The notes below the pieces were generated by a model. The model was not told where the DNA came from. It saw only the letters and a list, made by a program, of their open reading frames with translations, and searched no databases. Source: Pseudarthrobacter sp. BIM B-2242 (lineage in GTDB: Bacteria; Actinomycetota; Actinomycetes; Actinomycetales; Micrococcaceae). Taken from it: DNA of 64,000 nucleotides. Location: the NCBI RefSeq assembly GCF_014764445.1, contig NZ_CP061721.1, forward strand, positions 1 through 64,000, given 5' to 3'. Within the stretch, counting starts at the first letter, position 1; each line of letters starts with the position of its first letter. The translations under genes were made by a program, and so were the position numbers. This document shows positions 20,255 to 30,547 of this stretch, piece after piece.

Positions 20255-20509
20255 TCAGGAGCGCCAGCGTGTTGTCATCAGGAAACCGATGATGGCGATG
20301 CCGAAACCGGCCACAATATTCCACGACTCCCAGGCTTGGACGGGGAACCGGCCTTCACTGATGTAAAAGGTGATGATCCACAGAAGTCCAATGATCATCA
20401 GGCCAAACATCACGGGCTTGAACCAGACTGCGTTGGGCTTGTACGCCTGCGTCGTGGATGCGGGCTGGGCTGCGCTGGAAGACTTCCGGCGTGGCTTTGA
20501 CTCGGGCAC
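20255..20509 (-). CDS. crgA: Cell division protein CrgA
   Basis: CrgA is a small membrane protein that in actinobacteria takes part in division-site assembly. The 84-aa product has a basic N-terminus (PESKPRRKSSS) and two membrane segments (about residues 31-50 and 63-79), with the conserved NAVWFKPVMFGLMIIGLLWI and final TTRWR. The GTG at 20509 follows AAGGAGAG on the minus strand; upstream in-frame sequence is not coding-like. Its place near pknAB-pbpA-rodA is characteristic. Confidence 0.92.
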   Translation of the reverse strand: MPESKPRRKSSSAAQPASTTQAYKPNAVWFKPVMFGLMIIGLLWIITFYISEGRFPVQAWESWNIVAGFGIAIIGFLMTTRWRS

Positions 20510-20683
20510 GTGCTCTCCTTGGCGGGCTGGAACAAGCTCGGCGCCGAGGGCTTGATATCCTGCAAGAAGGAAGTTGCCAGCGGTCTGCGCGATCTTGGTC
20601 AAATCTGGATTCTTACTAGCAGTCAATTCTAGCCGCAGTTCAGGGCGCACTTGTGCCCGAGGCGGCAGCCCCGAGGAGAACGC

Positions 20684-21490
20684 GTGGTAGTGCAGGAGAG
20701 GGCGAGGCGTGCCGCCAGGCCGCCTGCCGGTTTGAGGCCGGCCCGCGCCTCCGTTCTGCGCGGGACCGTGCAGGTGTTCGGCGAACTGCTCATCACGGCC
20801 GGGATCATCCTGCTGCTGTTTGTGGCCTGGCAATTGTGGTGGACCAACGTGGAATCAGATGCCCGGCAGAGTGCGGTCATCAAGGAGTTCGCCCAGGAAC
20901 TCGGCAGTGCGGCCCCATCGGAGCCGGCCCCCGTTACCGGAACGCAGGCGGAGCCGGTGGACTATGGAGAACCCGTGGTCGGCACAGCGCCGGGCCACGC
21001 CGGCACCATCGGCATCATGTATATCCCCAGGTTCGGCGCCAATTACACCCGGCCCATCGTGCAGGGAACCACTCACGATGTCCTGGACACGCTTGGGCTG
21101 GGTCACTACCCCACCACGGCAATGCCGGGCGCGGTGGGCAACTTTGCGGTGGCCGGCCACCGGCAGACGCACGGGGCCGTCCTGGACAACATCCACACCC
21201 TGGTGCCTGGCGATAAGATCTACGTCCAGACCAAGGACGGATACTACGTCTACGTGTTCCGGAACAACCAGATAGTGATGCCGTCCCAGACCAACGTGCT
21301 GGAACCGGTGCCCACCCGCCCGGGCGCAACCCCCACCGAAAGCTACCTCACCATGACCAGCTGCAACCCGCGCTTCGGCGCCGAGGAACGCATCATCGCC
21401 TACGCGATGCTGGACAGCTGGCGGCCTGCCTCGGCGGGTCCGCCGGCCGAAATCGCGGCCCAGGTTGCCGCAGCCGTAGGGGGAAGCTGA
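20684..21490 (+). CDS. Class E sortase
   Basis: A 268-aa membrane-anchored transpeptidase that attaches surface proteins to the cell wall. It has one membrane segment at about residues 25-48 and then the sortase barrel with catalytic His in VAGHRQTHG, Cys in LTMTSCNPRFG and Arg in ERIIAY. The TMTSC form and genome position point to class E, whose substrates usually bear LAxTG. GTG 20684 is chosen for the GAGGAG at 20673. The stop overlaps the next small gene (TGATG). Confidence 0.9.
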   Translation: MVVQERARRAARPPAGLRPARASVLRGTVQVFGELLITAGIILLLFVAWQLWWTNVESDARQSAVIKEFAQELGSAAPSEPAPVTGTQAEPVDYGEPVVGTAPGHAGTIGIMYIPRFGANYTRPIVQGTTHDVLDTLGLGHYPTTAMPGAVGNFAVAGHRQTHGAVLDNIHTLVPGDKIYVQTKDGYYVYVFRNNQIVMPSQTNVLEPVPTRPGATPTESYLTMTSCNPRFGAEERIIAYAMLDSWRPASAGPPAEIAAQVAAAVGGS

Positions 21491-21660
21491 TGTACGGCTG
21501 GATTTTCCGCCACCTTCCGGGACCCCTCTGGCTGCGCATTTTCACTTCACTGGTGCTCATCGCCGGCGCCCTGGTCCTGATGGTCCAGTTCCTGTTCCCC
21601 TGGATGTCCGATCTCACCCAATTCACCGACTCAACGATTGGTGCCACAAGCCAGCCATGA
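21490..21660 (+). CDS. Conserved small membrane protein between sortase and pabA
   Basis: A 56-aa ORF beginning in the sortase stop codon and ending 4 bases into pabA (ATGA), so it is locked in by overlaps on both sides. It starts MYGWIFRHLPGPLWLR, then one membrane segment (about residues 16-38) ending in QFLFPWMSDL. I recognise the MYGWI..HLPGP opening as recurring in actinobacterial genomes at this locus, but know no assigned function. It could be a sortase accessory or an unrelated envelope protein. Confidence 0.8.
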   Translation: MYGWIFRHLPGPLWLRIFTSLVLIAGALVLMVQFLFPWMSDLTQFTDSTIGATSQP

Positions 21661-22298
21661 CCACAACCAAGATCCTGGTCGTAGACAACTACGACAGCTT
21701 TGTTTACACCCTGGTGGGCTACCTCCAGGAACTGGGCGCCGAAACGACCGTTGTCCGCAACGATGACGTCACCCTTGCCGAGGCCATCGAGCTCGCAGAG
21801 AGCCGCGACGGCGTCCTGGTCTCGCCCGGCCCGGGCAACCCCGCTGAAGCAGGGGTGTGCATTGAGCTGATCAAATGGTGCGGCGCGAACAACAAGCCAA
21901 TGTTCGGTGTCTGCCTCGGCCACCAGGCGCTGGCCGAAGCCTATGGCGGCACGGTGACCCACGCGCCGGAACTGATGCACGGCAAAACGTCCCTCGTGGA
22001 GCACAACGGAACCAGTGTCTTTGCCGGGCTCCCCTCCCCCGTGACGGCCACGCGGTACCACTCCCTGGCAGCGGTGCGGGACACCATCCCGGACGTTTTG
22101 GAGATCACTGCCGAGACGTCGTCGGGCGTAATCATGGGCCTGCAGCACCGCACCGCACCGCTGGTCGGCGTGCAGTTCCACCCTGAATCAGTCCTGACCG
22201 AGGGCGGCTACCAGATGCTGGGCAACTGGCTGGAATCCCTCGGCATGACGGGTGCGGCCGCCCGGGCAGCCACGTTGAGCCCGCTTATCCAGCACTGA
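21657..22298 (+). CDS. pabA: Aminodeoxychorismate/anthranilate synthase component II (glutamine amidotransferase)
   Basis: A 213-aa class I glutamine amidotransferase that hands ammonia to the chorismate-using subunit. The catalytic triad is Cys in MFGVCLGHQALAE (near residue 84) and His/Glu in VQFHPESVLTEGG (near 176). The oxyanion motif SPGPGNP is near residue 61. No component I gene is adjacent, so it may serve both folate and tryptophan synthesis. It overlaps the upstream small gene by 4 bp and is convergent with pknB. Confidence 0.9.
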   Translation: MTTTKILVVDNYDSFVYTLVGYLQELGAETTVVRNDDVTLAEAIELAESRDGVLVSPGPGNPAEAGVCIELIKWCGANNKPMFGVCLGHQALAEAYGGTVTHAPELMHGKTSLVEHNGTSVFAGLPSPVTATRYHSLAAVRDTIPDVLEITAETSSGVIMGLQHRTAPLVGVQFHPESVLTEGGYQMLGNWLESLGMTGAAARAATLSPLIQH

Positions 22299-22346
22299 CA
22301 GGCACTCCGCGCTGCTTTTTGTCCCGCGCTGCTTTGGCGGGTGCGG

Positions 22347-24299
22347 TCAGTCCCTGTCCCTGTCGCCGGTGCGGGTCGGGGTGGGAGTGGGTGTTGGCGT
22401 TGGTGTGGGCGGCGGCGGTGGTGCTTTAGCCACCACCACGTTGACGGTCGTACCCTGGTCAACGGCAACGTTCCCGGGTTCGCTCTGGTCGGTTACCCGG
22501 CCAGGTTCCACCTGCGAGTTCTCAACTTCCTGCACGTTGGGTACCAGTCCCAGGTCCTGAAGCGCTGTTTCAGCCTCTGCACGGGTGCGGCCACGAAGCT
22601 CCGGCATAGCGACCTTGCCAGTGGAAACAACAATCTCCACCGTGCTGCCCGGAGCCACCATCTGGCCAGGCGACGGGCTGGTGGTGATCACCCGGCCGCG
22701 GGGAACCGTGGCGCTGTTGGCCTCGGTGGTGGACGGGGCGCCGACCAGCCCGGTCTGGCGCAGGATATCGCGGGCCGCCGCCTCCGTCTGGCCGGGAAGG
22801 TTTTCGGGGATCTTCAGGGCGCTTGGACCTTCGGAGATGTTCAGGATCACTTCGGCATTGGGATCCAGGGATGCGCCCGCCGCCGGATCGGTTCCGATGG
22901 CGGACCCCTTGGGCACCGTCTCATGGGTCAGGCGTTCTGTCTTGGGGCGGAGGTTGGCCTCCCACAATCGCTGCAAGGCCGCCGATTCCGTGAGGGAGGC
23001 AACCACGGGCACCTCCACTTTGGGCGGCGGGGGCGGGGGCTGGTTCATGATCTGAAACAGCCACAGGCCACCGCCCGCGAGGACCAGCAGCGTCAGAACC
23101 ACCAGGGTGGCAATCCACGTACGACGCCGGGACTTCTGCCGTGCAGTCCGCTCACGTTCGGGCGGGAAGCCGAGGGGCAGTACGTCCGCTTCCTGCACTT
23201 CCAGCGGTGCTGACGACTGCGCAAGGACGCTTGTGCCCTCGTTGTGCATGTCCGCGAGGTTGTACCGGCCCGTGGGTGTGTCATCAAAGTGGCCGGCTGC
23301 GCTGAGGCCGAATGCCTCGGTGGCGGGTGAATCGGGTGTGGGGACGTGGTCGTTGGGATCCGTGGGTGCCTCGGTGGCGGGAAGAGCGGGAACCGCGACG
23401 CCTGCCCGGGCCGCCCGCAGCGCACGACGGAACGCCGCGGCATCCTGGAAGCGGTCGTCGCGGTTCTTCTGCAGCGCCTTGGCCAGGACGCTGTCCAGCG
23501 CCGGGGACACCTCGGGGTTCAGGCTGCTGGCCGGCTGGGGGATCTCGCGGACATGCTGGTAGGCCACCGATACCGGGCTGTCGCCGACGAACGGCGGGCG
23601 TGCGGTGAGCATTTCGTAGAGCAGGCAGGCCGCCGAGTAGAGGTCGCTGCGCGCGTCCACGGTTTCGCCCCGGGCCTGTTCCGGCGACAAGTATTGGGCG
23701 GTTCCCACCACTGCCTGGGTCTGGGTCATGGTGGCCGAGGAATCCGCCATGGCCCGGGCGATCCCGAAGTCCATGACCTTGACCGAGTTGGATCCCTCGC
23801 AATACATCACGTTGGCCGGTTTGATGTCCCGGTGGACGATGCCCGCTTTGTGGCTGTACTCAAGGGCCGCGAGGACACCGAGGCAGAACTCGATGGCCCG
23901 GTCGATGCTCACTTCCTTGGCCCGGATGAGGTCACGGAGAGTCTTGCCCTCCACGAACTCCATCACAATGTAAGGCACGCGGACATTGTGCTCGGAGCCG
24001 TCCTGGACCAGATGTTCGCCCGTGTCATAGATGGCCACAATGGACGGATGGTTCAGCGCCGCCACGGACTGGGCTTCGCGCTTGAACCGGGCCTGGAACT
24101 GCGGATCCCTGGCCATATCCGGGCGGAGCAGCTTGATGGCCACTGTCCGGCCAAGGCGGGTGTCCAGTCCGCTGTGGACGTCCGCCATCCCCCCGCGGCC
24201 GATCAGGGCGCCGAGTTCGTAGCGGCCGCTGAGGACACGCTGATTATCCACCGGGAGGCTGTCCTCCCGGTGGAGCGGGGTGCGGGGCGAATCGTTCAC
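22347..24299 (-). CDS. pknB: Ser/Thr protein kinase with three PASTA domains (PknB-type)
   Basis: A 650-aa membrane sensor kinase controlling wall synthesis and division. The kinase domain (about residues 25-290) has GRGGMADVH, the lysine in VAIKLL, HRDIKPANV and DFGIARAM. One membrane segment lies near residue 400. Three extracytoplasmic PASTA repeats follow (about 425-625), which in this family sense muropeptides or lipid II. The tail is Pro/Thr repeats. GTG 24299 is preferred over TTG 24305. It is the last gene of the fhaA-to-pknB cluster, 15 bp after pknA. Confidence 0.95.
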   Translation of the reverse strand: MNDSPRTPLHREDSLPVDNQRVLSGRYELGALIGRGGMADVHSGLDTRLGRTVAIKLLRPDMARDPQFQARFKREAQSVAALNHPSIVAIYDTGEHLVQDGSEHNVRVPYIVMEFVEGKTLRDLIRAKEVSIDRAIEFCLGVLAALEYSHKAGIVHRDIKPANVMYCEGSNSVKVMDFGIARAMADSSATMTQTQAVVGTAQYLSPEQARGETVDARSDLYSAACLLYEMLTARPPFVGDSPVSVAYQHVREIPQPASSLNPEVSPALDSVLAKALQKNRDDRFQDAAAFRRALRAARAGVAVPALPATEAPTDPNDHVPTPDSPATEAFGLSAAGHFDDTPTGRYNLADMHNEGTSVLAQSSAPLEVQEADVLPLGFPPERERTARQKSRRRTWIATLVVLTLLVLAGGGLWLFQIMNQPPPPPPKVEVPVVASLTESAALQRLWEANLRPKTERLTHETVPKGSAIGTDPAAGASLDPNAEVILNISEGPSALKIPENLPGQTEAAARDILRQTGLVGAPSTTEANSATVPRGRVITTSPSPGQMVAPGSTVEIVVSTGKVAMPELRGRTRAEAETALQDLGLVPNVQEVENSQVEPGRVTDQSEPGNVAVDQGTTVNVVVAKAPPPPPTPTPTPTPTPTRTGDRDRD

Positions 24300-24314
24300 G
24301 TGCAATCCAGGCGG

Positions 24315-26042
24315 CTACGGTGCGCAGGTAGGGGGCTGTACCGGCTCTGCGCCAGGGCTACAGGTAGGCAGCCCGGCCGTTGCCGGCGCTGACTGGGTCG
24401 AGGTGGGCTGGGGCTCCACAGTGGTCTGCGTCGGTTCGGGGGCCGGGGGCGCGACGGCGTACGTGATTGTGATCGGGGAACCCACTTCCACCCGTCCCGA
24501 CCGCGACAGGGCGATGACCGTATTCGGTACGGAGTTGGGGTCCACCTGCGACTGGACGGTTACGTCCAGGTCCATGGCGGAAAGCTCCGACTGCACCGTC
24601 TGGAAGTTCTTTCCAAGATATGCCTCGGGAATAATATTCACCGTTGCGGTTGTCTGGGTGGGCGCAACACTGGTCTGCGTTGGCGTAGCCGTAGCGGATT
24701 GTGAGGTCCGGGTGGGGCTGGCACTCGTCGCCGGCGGGCTGGTCGACGCGGAGGTGGTGGCTGCGTTCTGGGCCGGGGAGAAAATCCCCTGCTGGGTCAG
24801 GAAGAACCCCACCAGCGCAAACAGCACAAGCAGGATCAGCGCAATCAGCGGCCAGGTCCAGGGACTGCGGCCGCGGCGTTCGGGCTCATCGGCGGGCTCG
24901 TCGTCGTACGTATCCTCTTCCTGGATCCAGCTGCGCTCCGCGGCCACCGCGTCAGCCCGCGACAGCGTGCGTCCGGTACTGGTCATGGCGCTGGTCGCCG
25001 GGCCGTCAGCTGCCGCACCGGCTGCCCCCGCTGCGGCGGCACCGGCGGCAGCACCCCCGGCAGCGGCGCCGAGCACCGGCAGCGCGGACGTCGACGTCGT
25101 GTTGCTGTCCTTCGGCCCGATGACGCCCGTGGGAGCCGTGGCAATGTCCACCGGTGCCGTGATGGGGCCGGTGGCCGCTTCGAACAGCAGCATGCCCGGG
25201 ACCGCGGCATGTGCGGCGCTGATGTCACCGTTGCGGATGGCTTCGGCGGCTTCAGCCAGCTTGATCGCATTGGCCGGACGGTTCTTGGGATCCTTTGCCA
25301 GCATGGACATCAGGAGCGCGCGGACCGGCTTGGGCAGGGACTCCGGCAGCGGCGGCGGGGCATCGTTGACCTGGGCCAGCGCGATGGCGATCTGGGACTC
25401 GCCGGAGAACGGCCGGTGCCCGGTGAGGCACTCGTAACCGATCACGCCGAGCGAGTAGATGTCCGAGGCGCCGGTGGCTGTCTGGCCGGTGGCCTGCTCC
25501 GGAGCGAGGTACTGGGCAGTGCCCATCACCTGGCCTGTCTGCGTCAGCGGCACCTGGTCGGCCAGGCGGGCAATGCCGAAGTCGGTCACCTTCACCCGGC
25601 CCTCCGGCGTGATGAGGAGGTTGCCGGGCTTGATGTCGCGGTGCACCAGGCCCTGGGCGTGGGCCACGGAGAGGGCGCGGGCGGTCTGGGCCATCATGGA
25701 CAGGGTGCGGTCCGGGGACAGCACCTGTTCGTGCTCGATGATGCTGCTCAGCGGCTGGCCCGGGACCAGTTCCATGACCAGGTAGGCCGAGCCTTCTTCC
25801 TCGCCGTAGTCGAAGACGTTGGCGATGCCCACGTGGTTCAGCAGTGCGGTGTGGCGTGCCTCGGCACGGAAGCGCTGGAGGAACCCGGGATCGCCGGTGT
25901 ACTCCTCCTTCAACACCTTGATGGCGACGATGCGGCCCAGGACCAGGTCTTTGGCCTTCCAGACCTCGCCCATCCCGCCAATCGCAATCCGTGTGGTCAG
26001 CTGGAATCTGCCGCCGAGGGTGATTCCTGTTGTTGGCCTCAC
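24315..26042 (-). CDS. pknA: Ser/Thr protein kinase (PknA-type) with one C-terminal PASTA-like domain
   Basis: A 575-aa kinase. Motifs are [10 protein letters not shown] (glycine loop), [20 protein letters not shown] and [11 protein letters not shown], then an Ala/Gly-rich linker (about residues 310-345) and one membrane segment near 395-415. After a Thr/Ser-rich stretch, residues of about 470-540 ([20 protein letters not shown] and following) resemble one PASTA domain. Mycobacterial PknA lacks PASTA, so this is a variant layout. It overlaps pbpA by 4 bp. Confidence 0.93.
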   Translation of the reverse strand: MRPTTGITLGGRFQLTTRIAIGGMGEVWKAKDLVLGRIVAIKVLKEEYTGDPGFLQRFRAEARHTALLNHVGIANVFDYGEEEGSAYLVMELVPGQPLSSIIEHEQVLSPDRTLSMMAQTARALSVAHAQGLVHRDIKPGNLLITPEGRVKVTDFGIARLADQVPLTQTGQVMGTAQYLAPEQATGQTATGASDIYSLGVIGYECLTGHRPFSGESQIAIALAQVNDAPPPLPESLPKPVRALLMSMLAKDPKNRPANAIKLAEAAEAIRNGDISAAHAAVPGMLLFEAATGPITAPVDIATAPTGVIGPKDSNTTSTSALPVLGAAAGGAAAGAAAAGAAGAAADGPATSAMTSTGRTLSRADAVAAERSWIQEEDTYDDEPADEPERRGRSPWTWPLIALILLVLFALVGFFLTQQGIFSPAQNAATTSASTSPPATSASPTRTSQSATATPTQTSVAPTQTTATVNIIPEAYLGKNFQTVQSELSAMDLDVTVQSQVDPNSVPNTVIALSRSGRVEVGSPITITYAVAPPAPEPTQTTVEPQPTSTQSAPATAGLPTCSPGAEPVQPPTCAP

Positions 26043-27496
26043 TTATTCAACACCGCCTCAAAAATCTTCTTCGCGTTCGGACTGGTTAGCTGTGCGCCGG
26101 TGGTGATGTCTACGCCCTCCATGACGATGGTGACACCCACCTGCGGGTTGTTCGCCGGGGCAAACCCCGTGAACCAGGAGTTGTTCAGGCCGTTGCCCAA
26201 TTCGGCGGTTCCGGTCTTGCCGGCCACCTGGACCCCGGGGACACCCGCGGCGCCGGCGATCCCCTGGCTCACCGCGCTCGTCATCCACTCAGTGATCTGC
26301 TTGGCAATTTCCGGTGTGGTTGACGTCCGCAGCGCTTCAGGCTTGGGCTCATCGATAACGCGCAAATCCGGGGACCGCAGGGTCTTGACCAGGCTGGGGC
26401 TCATCTGGACGCCGTTGTTCGCAATGGCCGCGGTCATCATGGCCACCTGAAGCGGCGTGGTGCGCACATCCTTCTGGCCGATCACGGACTGGGCCAGGCC
26501 CGGTCCGTCCAGTTCTTCCGGGAAACCGCTGCCCTTTGCATAGGCCAGCTTGAGCTGGTCGCCCATGTCCTCGCCGAACCCGAACTTCGCCGCCTGTTCA
26601 GCGATGGCATCCCGGCCGATGTCGAGGGCGATGCTGGCGAACGGGGTATTACAGGACTGCTGCAGGGCGAAGGCAAAGCCGGCGGTGTCCCGGGTGTAGC
26701 AGTTGCCGCCGGCGTAGTTGGGCAGCGTGTAGGCGATTCCGGGGAAGGGCATTTGCGCTGGGTTGGGCAGCTCGCTGTCCTTGTTGTACTTCCCGGAGCT
26801 CAGGGCCGCGGCGGTGGTCACCAGCTTGAACACAGAACCCGGGGCGAGCATCTCTCCCGTGGGTCCGCTGACGTTCTGGTACAGGTTGATCCCGGGAACC
26901 TGGAGCAGCTCATTGATGTTGGCGGTCTCGGCGGCGGGGTCCTGGACGGCGATGAGATTAGGGTCATATGAGGGCTTGGAAGCCATGGCCAGGATGGCGC
27001 CGGTCTTGGGATTGGTAACCACGATGGATCCGCGCTGGCCGTCCGGAATCAGGTCATATGCCAGCTTCTGGAGCGCAGGGTCGATGGTGAGTTCCACCGA
27101 TGCACCCTTTGGCTGGCTGCCCAGGAAGAGCTGTCCGACACGGTCCAGGAACTGCTGGTCCGAGCTGCCAGCGAGCTGTTCGCGCATGGCCTGCTCCAGA
27201 CCGGTGGCACCGTGGTTCTGCGAGAAGAAACCGGTCAGGCCCGCATACAGCTCGGGCTGCGGGTAGGTCCGCTGGAACCCGCACTGTTCCGTAGCCTCAA
27301 CGGATTCGGCCACGGGGTCCCCGCCCACAATGATGGCCCCGCGATCGTTGCAGTAGTCCTGCAGGATGGCGCGGTTGTTCCAGGCGTTGGCTTTGAGATC
27401 GTCGGCGCCAACCACCTGGACATAGCTCAGTGCACCGAAGAGCAGGGCGAAGAGCGCGATGGCCGCAACCCATGAGTTCCTGATGGCCTGGTTCAC
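26039..27496 (-). CDS. pbpA: Class B penicillin-binding protein (PbpA type)
   Basis: A 485-aa peptidoglycan transpeptidase anchored by one N-terminal membrane segment (residues 10-30). The active-site motifs are SVFK (S-x-x-K, near residue 222), SCN (near 282) and KTGTAE (near 433). No transglycosylase domain is present. Partner RodA is the next upstream gene with a 4-bp overlap, so the two form a glycan polymerase/transpeptidase pair under kinase control. Confidence 0.95.
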   Translation of the reverse strand: MNQAIRNSWVAAIALFALLFGALSYVQVVGADDLKANAWNNRAILQDYCNDRGAIIVGGDPVAESVEATEQCGFQRTYPQPELYAGLTGFFSQNHGATGLEQAMREQLAGSSDQQFLDRVGQLFLGSQPKGASVELTIDPALQKLAYDLIPDGQRGSIVVTNPKTGAILAMASKPSYDPNLIAVQDPAAETANINELLQVPGINLYQNVSGPTGEMLAPGSVFKLVTTAAALSSGKYNKDSELPNPAQMPFPGIAYTLPNYAGGNCYTRDTAGFAFALQQSCNTPFASIALDIGRDAIAEQAAKFGFGEDMGDQLKLAYAKGSGFPEELDGPGLAQSVIGQKDVRTTPLQVAMMTAAIANNGVQMSPSLVKTLRSPDLRVIDEPKPEALRTSTTPEIAKQITEWMTSAVSQGIAGAAGVPGVQVAGKTGTAELGNGLNNSWFTGFAPANNPQVGVTIVMEGVDITTGAQLTSPNAKKIFEAVLNK

Positions 27497-28890
27497 AGGG
27501 GTTTCACCGCCTCGGTTTGTGTCTTGGTTGCTTCGTTTTCAGTCCCGGCCCCCGGCGGCATGGGCGTCGTGTCAACCGGGCCCCGGGCCGTGTGGGAAAT
27601 CATGAGCAGCAGGCCCACGATGATCCAGTTGGCCAGCAGTGAGGAACCGCCGGCTGCGAGGAACGGGGTTGTCAGCCCGGTCAGCGGGATCAGCCGGGTC
27701 ACACCGCCGATGACCACAAAACACTGCAGGGCCACGGCGAAGGACAGGCCGCAGGCGAGGAGTTTTCCGAACGCATCACGGGTGCCCAGCGCGGCCCGGA
27801 AGCCGCGCGTGAACAGCAGCAGGTACATCATCACCACGGCGAAGAGCCCGATCAGGCCCAGTTCCTCACCGAGGGAGGCGATGATCATGTCGCTGTTGGC
27901 GAAGGGGACAAGGTTGGGCCTGCCCTGGCCCAGTCCGGTCCCCACCAGTCCGCCGTTGGCCATGCCAAAGAGCCCCTGCACGATTTGGTGGCTGCCGCCG
28001 GGGGAACGGTCGTAGACCTCGGCGGTGAAGGCATTAAGCCAGCCGTCAATGCGGAGGCCGACGTGCGAGAAGACCCGCGAGGCAACAAAGCCTCCGCCCA
28101 GGATCAGCGCGACGCCGATCACCACCCAGCTGATGCGGCTGGTGGCCACGTAGATCATCACAATGAACAGGCCGAAGAAGAGGACGGAGGACCCGAGGTC
28201 ACGCTGGAAGATCAGCACACCGATGCTGACCAGCCAGGCGGTGATCATGGGGCCCATGTCCTTGAACCGGGGGAACTGCAGCGGGCCGATCTTGCGGCCG
28301 GCCAGCAGTATCAGGTCACGGTTTGACGAGAGATACCCGGCAAAGAATATGGCCAGCGTGATCTTGGCAATTTCGCCGGGCTGGAAGGTCATGGGTCCCA
28401 CCCTGATCCAGACCCGGGCGCCGAGGATTTCGCCGGCGGAGATGCCGGGGACCAGGGGAAGGATCAGCAGGAAGGCGCTCACAGCCAGCGAAATGTAGGT
28501 GAAACGGCGGAGGATCCGGTGGTCCTTGAGGAACCAGATCACGCCGATCGCAACGGCCATGGCAATAACGGTCCAGCGCAGCTGGTTGTTGCCGGTGTCG
28601 TCGCCGGGGGCATCGAGGCGATGAATCATTGCCAGGCCGATGCCGTTCAGGGCAACGACAATTGGAAGTATTACCGGATCTGCATATTTCGCCCTGACGC
28701 GCAGAACCAGGTGGAAGACGATCGCGGCGACCGCCAGGAGGCTGGACTGGAACCAGAAGTCCGAGTCGAAGGCCTTCTCCTGGTCCACACCCACCAGCAT
28801 GTTCGCGCCGATGCCGACAGCAAGGGCCAGCAGGAGCAGCAGCAGCTCCACATTGCGCCGCGGTTTGGGCATGGTGTTCAGCTGGCTCAT
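27493..28890 (-). CDS. rodA: SEDS family peptidoglycan polymerase RodA/FtsW
   Basis: A 465-aa protein with about ten to twelve membrane segments. SEDS signatures are visible: FQPGEIAKITLAIFFAGYL (near residue 165), RDLGSSVLFFGLF (near 225) and the C-terminal GVTRLIPLTGLTTPFLAAGGSSLLANW (near 395). It polymerises lipid II into glycan strands together with the adjacent class B PBP. It overlaps pstP and pbpA by 4 bp each. Confidence 0.94.
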   Translation of the reverse strand: MSQLNTMPKPRRNVELLLLLLALAVGIGANMLVGVDQEKAFDSDFWFQSSLLAVAAIVFHLVLRVRAKYADPVILPIVVALNGIGLAMIHRLDAPGDDTGNNQLRWTVIAMAVAIGVIWFLKDHRILRRFTYISLAVSAFLLILPLVPGISAGEILGARVWIRVGPMTFQPGEIAKITLAIFFAGYLSSNRDLILLAGRKIGPLQFPRFKDMGPMITAWLVSIGVLIFQRDLGSSVLFFGLFIVMIYVATSRISWVVIGVALILGGGFVASRVFSHVGLRIDGWLNAFTAEVYDRSPGGSHQIVQGLFGMANGGLVGTGLGQGRPNLVPFANSDMIIASLGEELGLIGLFAVVMMYLLLFTRGFRAALGTRDAFGKLLACGLSFAVALQCFVVIGGVTRLIPLTGLTTPFLAAGGSSLLANWIIVGLLLMISHTARGPVDTTPMPPGAGTENEATKTQTEAVKPL

Positions 28891-30545
28891 TGGCCCACCT
28901 CGCAGGTGACGGTCGGGCTGGGTGTTGCGGCAGGGGCCGGCGCGGCAGCCGGGTCAGACGCAGCCGGCGACGGCGCGGGTGCGGCGGGACTCGCGCCATC
29001 AGCCGGCGGAGTGGTCGCAGCAGCGGTGGGCGACGGGGACGCGGTGAGGCATTCGTTGGACGGGGCAATGGTGCCGGTGCCTTCGAGGTTCTTCACGATC
29101 CGCTGGGCATCGTAGAGGTCCCGCGCCGGCACCGTCTGCCGGACCCGCTGCTGGGAGAACTGGGGCAAGGAGTCCATCCGGATTTCTGTCACGGCCTCGA
29201 GGGTAGAGAGCTGGATGGGGCCAAGCCGCTGCGAAACCCCGTTGTAGATTGCCACGCGCGAATCGAATTCCCCGATGTAGTAACGGGTCTGGGTCCAGGC
29301 ATAGCCAAGCCAGAGGCCCACGGTCAGGACCAGGAGCACGGAGGCGGCGATGGTCCAGGTGACCCAGCGGCGCGGTTTGGCCGGCTCCAGGATCTCGTCC
29401 GCTTCGGTGTCGGCGGGCTCCGCCTTGTGCGTGAGGACGGTGGCGGCACGCCTGGCTACGGTACGGCCGGCAATGGTGGGAATGGACCCGGATTCCGCCG
29501 CAGTGGCCGCAGCTCCGACAAGTTCATGGGGCCGTGAGGCCAGCTCCTGGCGCAAGACCTCGGCCGACAGGTGCTCGCCCAGATGGGGATCGGTGGAGGC
29601 GGACGGTTCGGTAGCCGCCGGCTGGCCGTCCGGGTTGGTTGCCGGCGTGGTTTCAGCCGTGGCCGCCTCTTCGTCCGCGGCCTTTTTCTTCGCCGTTTCG
29701 CCAGCCCCATCAGGTGTGGCGGCAGCGGCGGGCAGGCCGGGAGGAATGACGTCGACGGCGGCGGTACTGACGTCGTCGTGCGTTTCCTCCACGATTTCCA
29801 GCATGATCACGGTGACGTTGTCCGGTGAACCGGCTTCGAGAGTGAGGTCAACCAGGGTTTCCACGCACTCGCGCAGGTCCTTTGTTTCCCGGACGGTGCG
29901 TTCCACCACGTGCCCGGCCACGTAGTTGAGTCCGTCAGAGCAGAGCAGCCACCGTTCACCCGGCTTGACGTCCAGCGTGTCCAGATCCAGTTCGGGGCTG
30001 GCATCGACGTCGCCCAGGACGCGCATCAGGACGTTCTTGTGCGGATGGGTCTCGGCTTCCTCGGGCCGGAGCCGGCCTTCGTCGATGAGGCGCTGCACGA
30101 AGGTGTGGTCCACGCTGACCTGTTCGAACTCACCGTCGCGGAGACGGTAGGCCCGGGAGTCGCCGATATGGGCGAAGTGCAGTTTGCCCTCGGCAAGAAG
30201 AAGGGACGTGACAGTGGTGCCCATGCCGGCAAGTTTGGGATTGATGTGGACCAGTTCGGACAGCAGCGAGTTTGCCGTCTGGATTTCATCGGCCAGGACC
30301 GTGAGGGCGTCACCGTGGTAGTCCCCGTGGTCCAGGTGAAGCATGTCCAGGACGGTGGCGGCCGAGGCCACATCGCCGCCTGCGTGTCCGCCCATGCCGT
30401 CCGCTACCACTGCCAGATGACGGCCCACATAGGCGGAGTCGTCGTTCTTGGCCCGGATGCGGCCCACATCGGATCGCGCTGAATAGCGCATGATGAGGGG
30501 CCGCTGAACGGGCCGGGCCTCGTCTGCGGGGGTTTCGGCGGCCAT
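28887..30545 (-). CDS. pstP: PP2C-family Ser/Thr phosphatase (PstP)
   Basis: A 552-aa phosphatase that reverses PknA/PknB phosphorylation. The PP2C domain (about residues 15-255) has the metal motifs AKNDDSAYVG, VVADGMGGHAGGDVAS, GDSRAYRLRDG and the final GSPDNVTVIMLEI. A long Ala/Glu-rich linker leads to one membrane segment near 395-413, then an extracytoplasmic part ending in a Pro/Ala-rich tail. The ATG is in the same cluster as fhaB, 2 bp away. Confidence 0.93.
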   Translation of the reverse strand: MAAETPADEARPVQRPLIMRYSARSDVGRIRAKNDDSAYVGRHLAVVADGMGGHAGGDVASAATVLDMLHLDHGDYHGDALTVLADEIQTANSLLSELVHINPKLAGMGTTVTSLLLAEGKLHFAHIGDSRAYRLRDGEFEQVSVDHTFVQRLIDEGRLRPEEAETHPHKNVLMRVLGDVDASPELDLDTLDVKPGERWLLCSDGLNYVAGHVVERTVRETKDLRECVETLVDLTLEAGSPDNVTVIMLEIVEETHDDVSTAAVDVIPPGLPAAAATPDGAGETAKKKAADEEAATAETTPATNPDGQPAATEPSASTDPHLGEHLSAEVLRQELASRPHELVGAAATAAESGSIPTIAGRTVARRAATVLTHKAEPADTEADEILEPAKPRRWVTWTIAASVLLVLTVGLWLGYAWTQTRYYIGEFDSRVAIYNGVSQRLGPIQLSTLEAVTEIRMDSLPQFSQQRVRQTVPARDLYDAQRIVKNLEGTGTIAPSNECLTASPSPTAAATTPPADGASPAAPAPSPAASDPAAAPAPAATPSPTVTCEVGQ

Positions 30546-30547
30546 TG

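Noticed and set aside
22370-22440. GT-rich tandem repeat that could be a regulatory or CRISPR-like repeat
   Set aside because: It is simply the codons of the Pro/Thr-rich tail of PknB.
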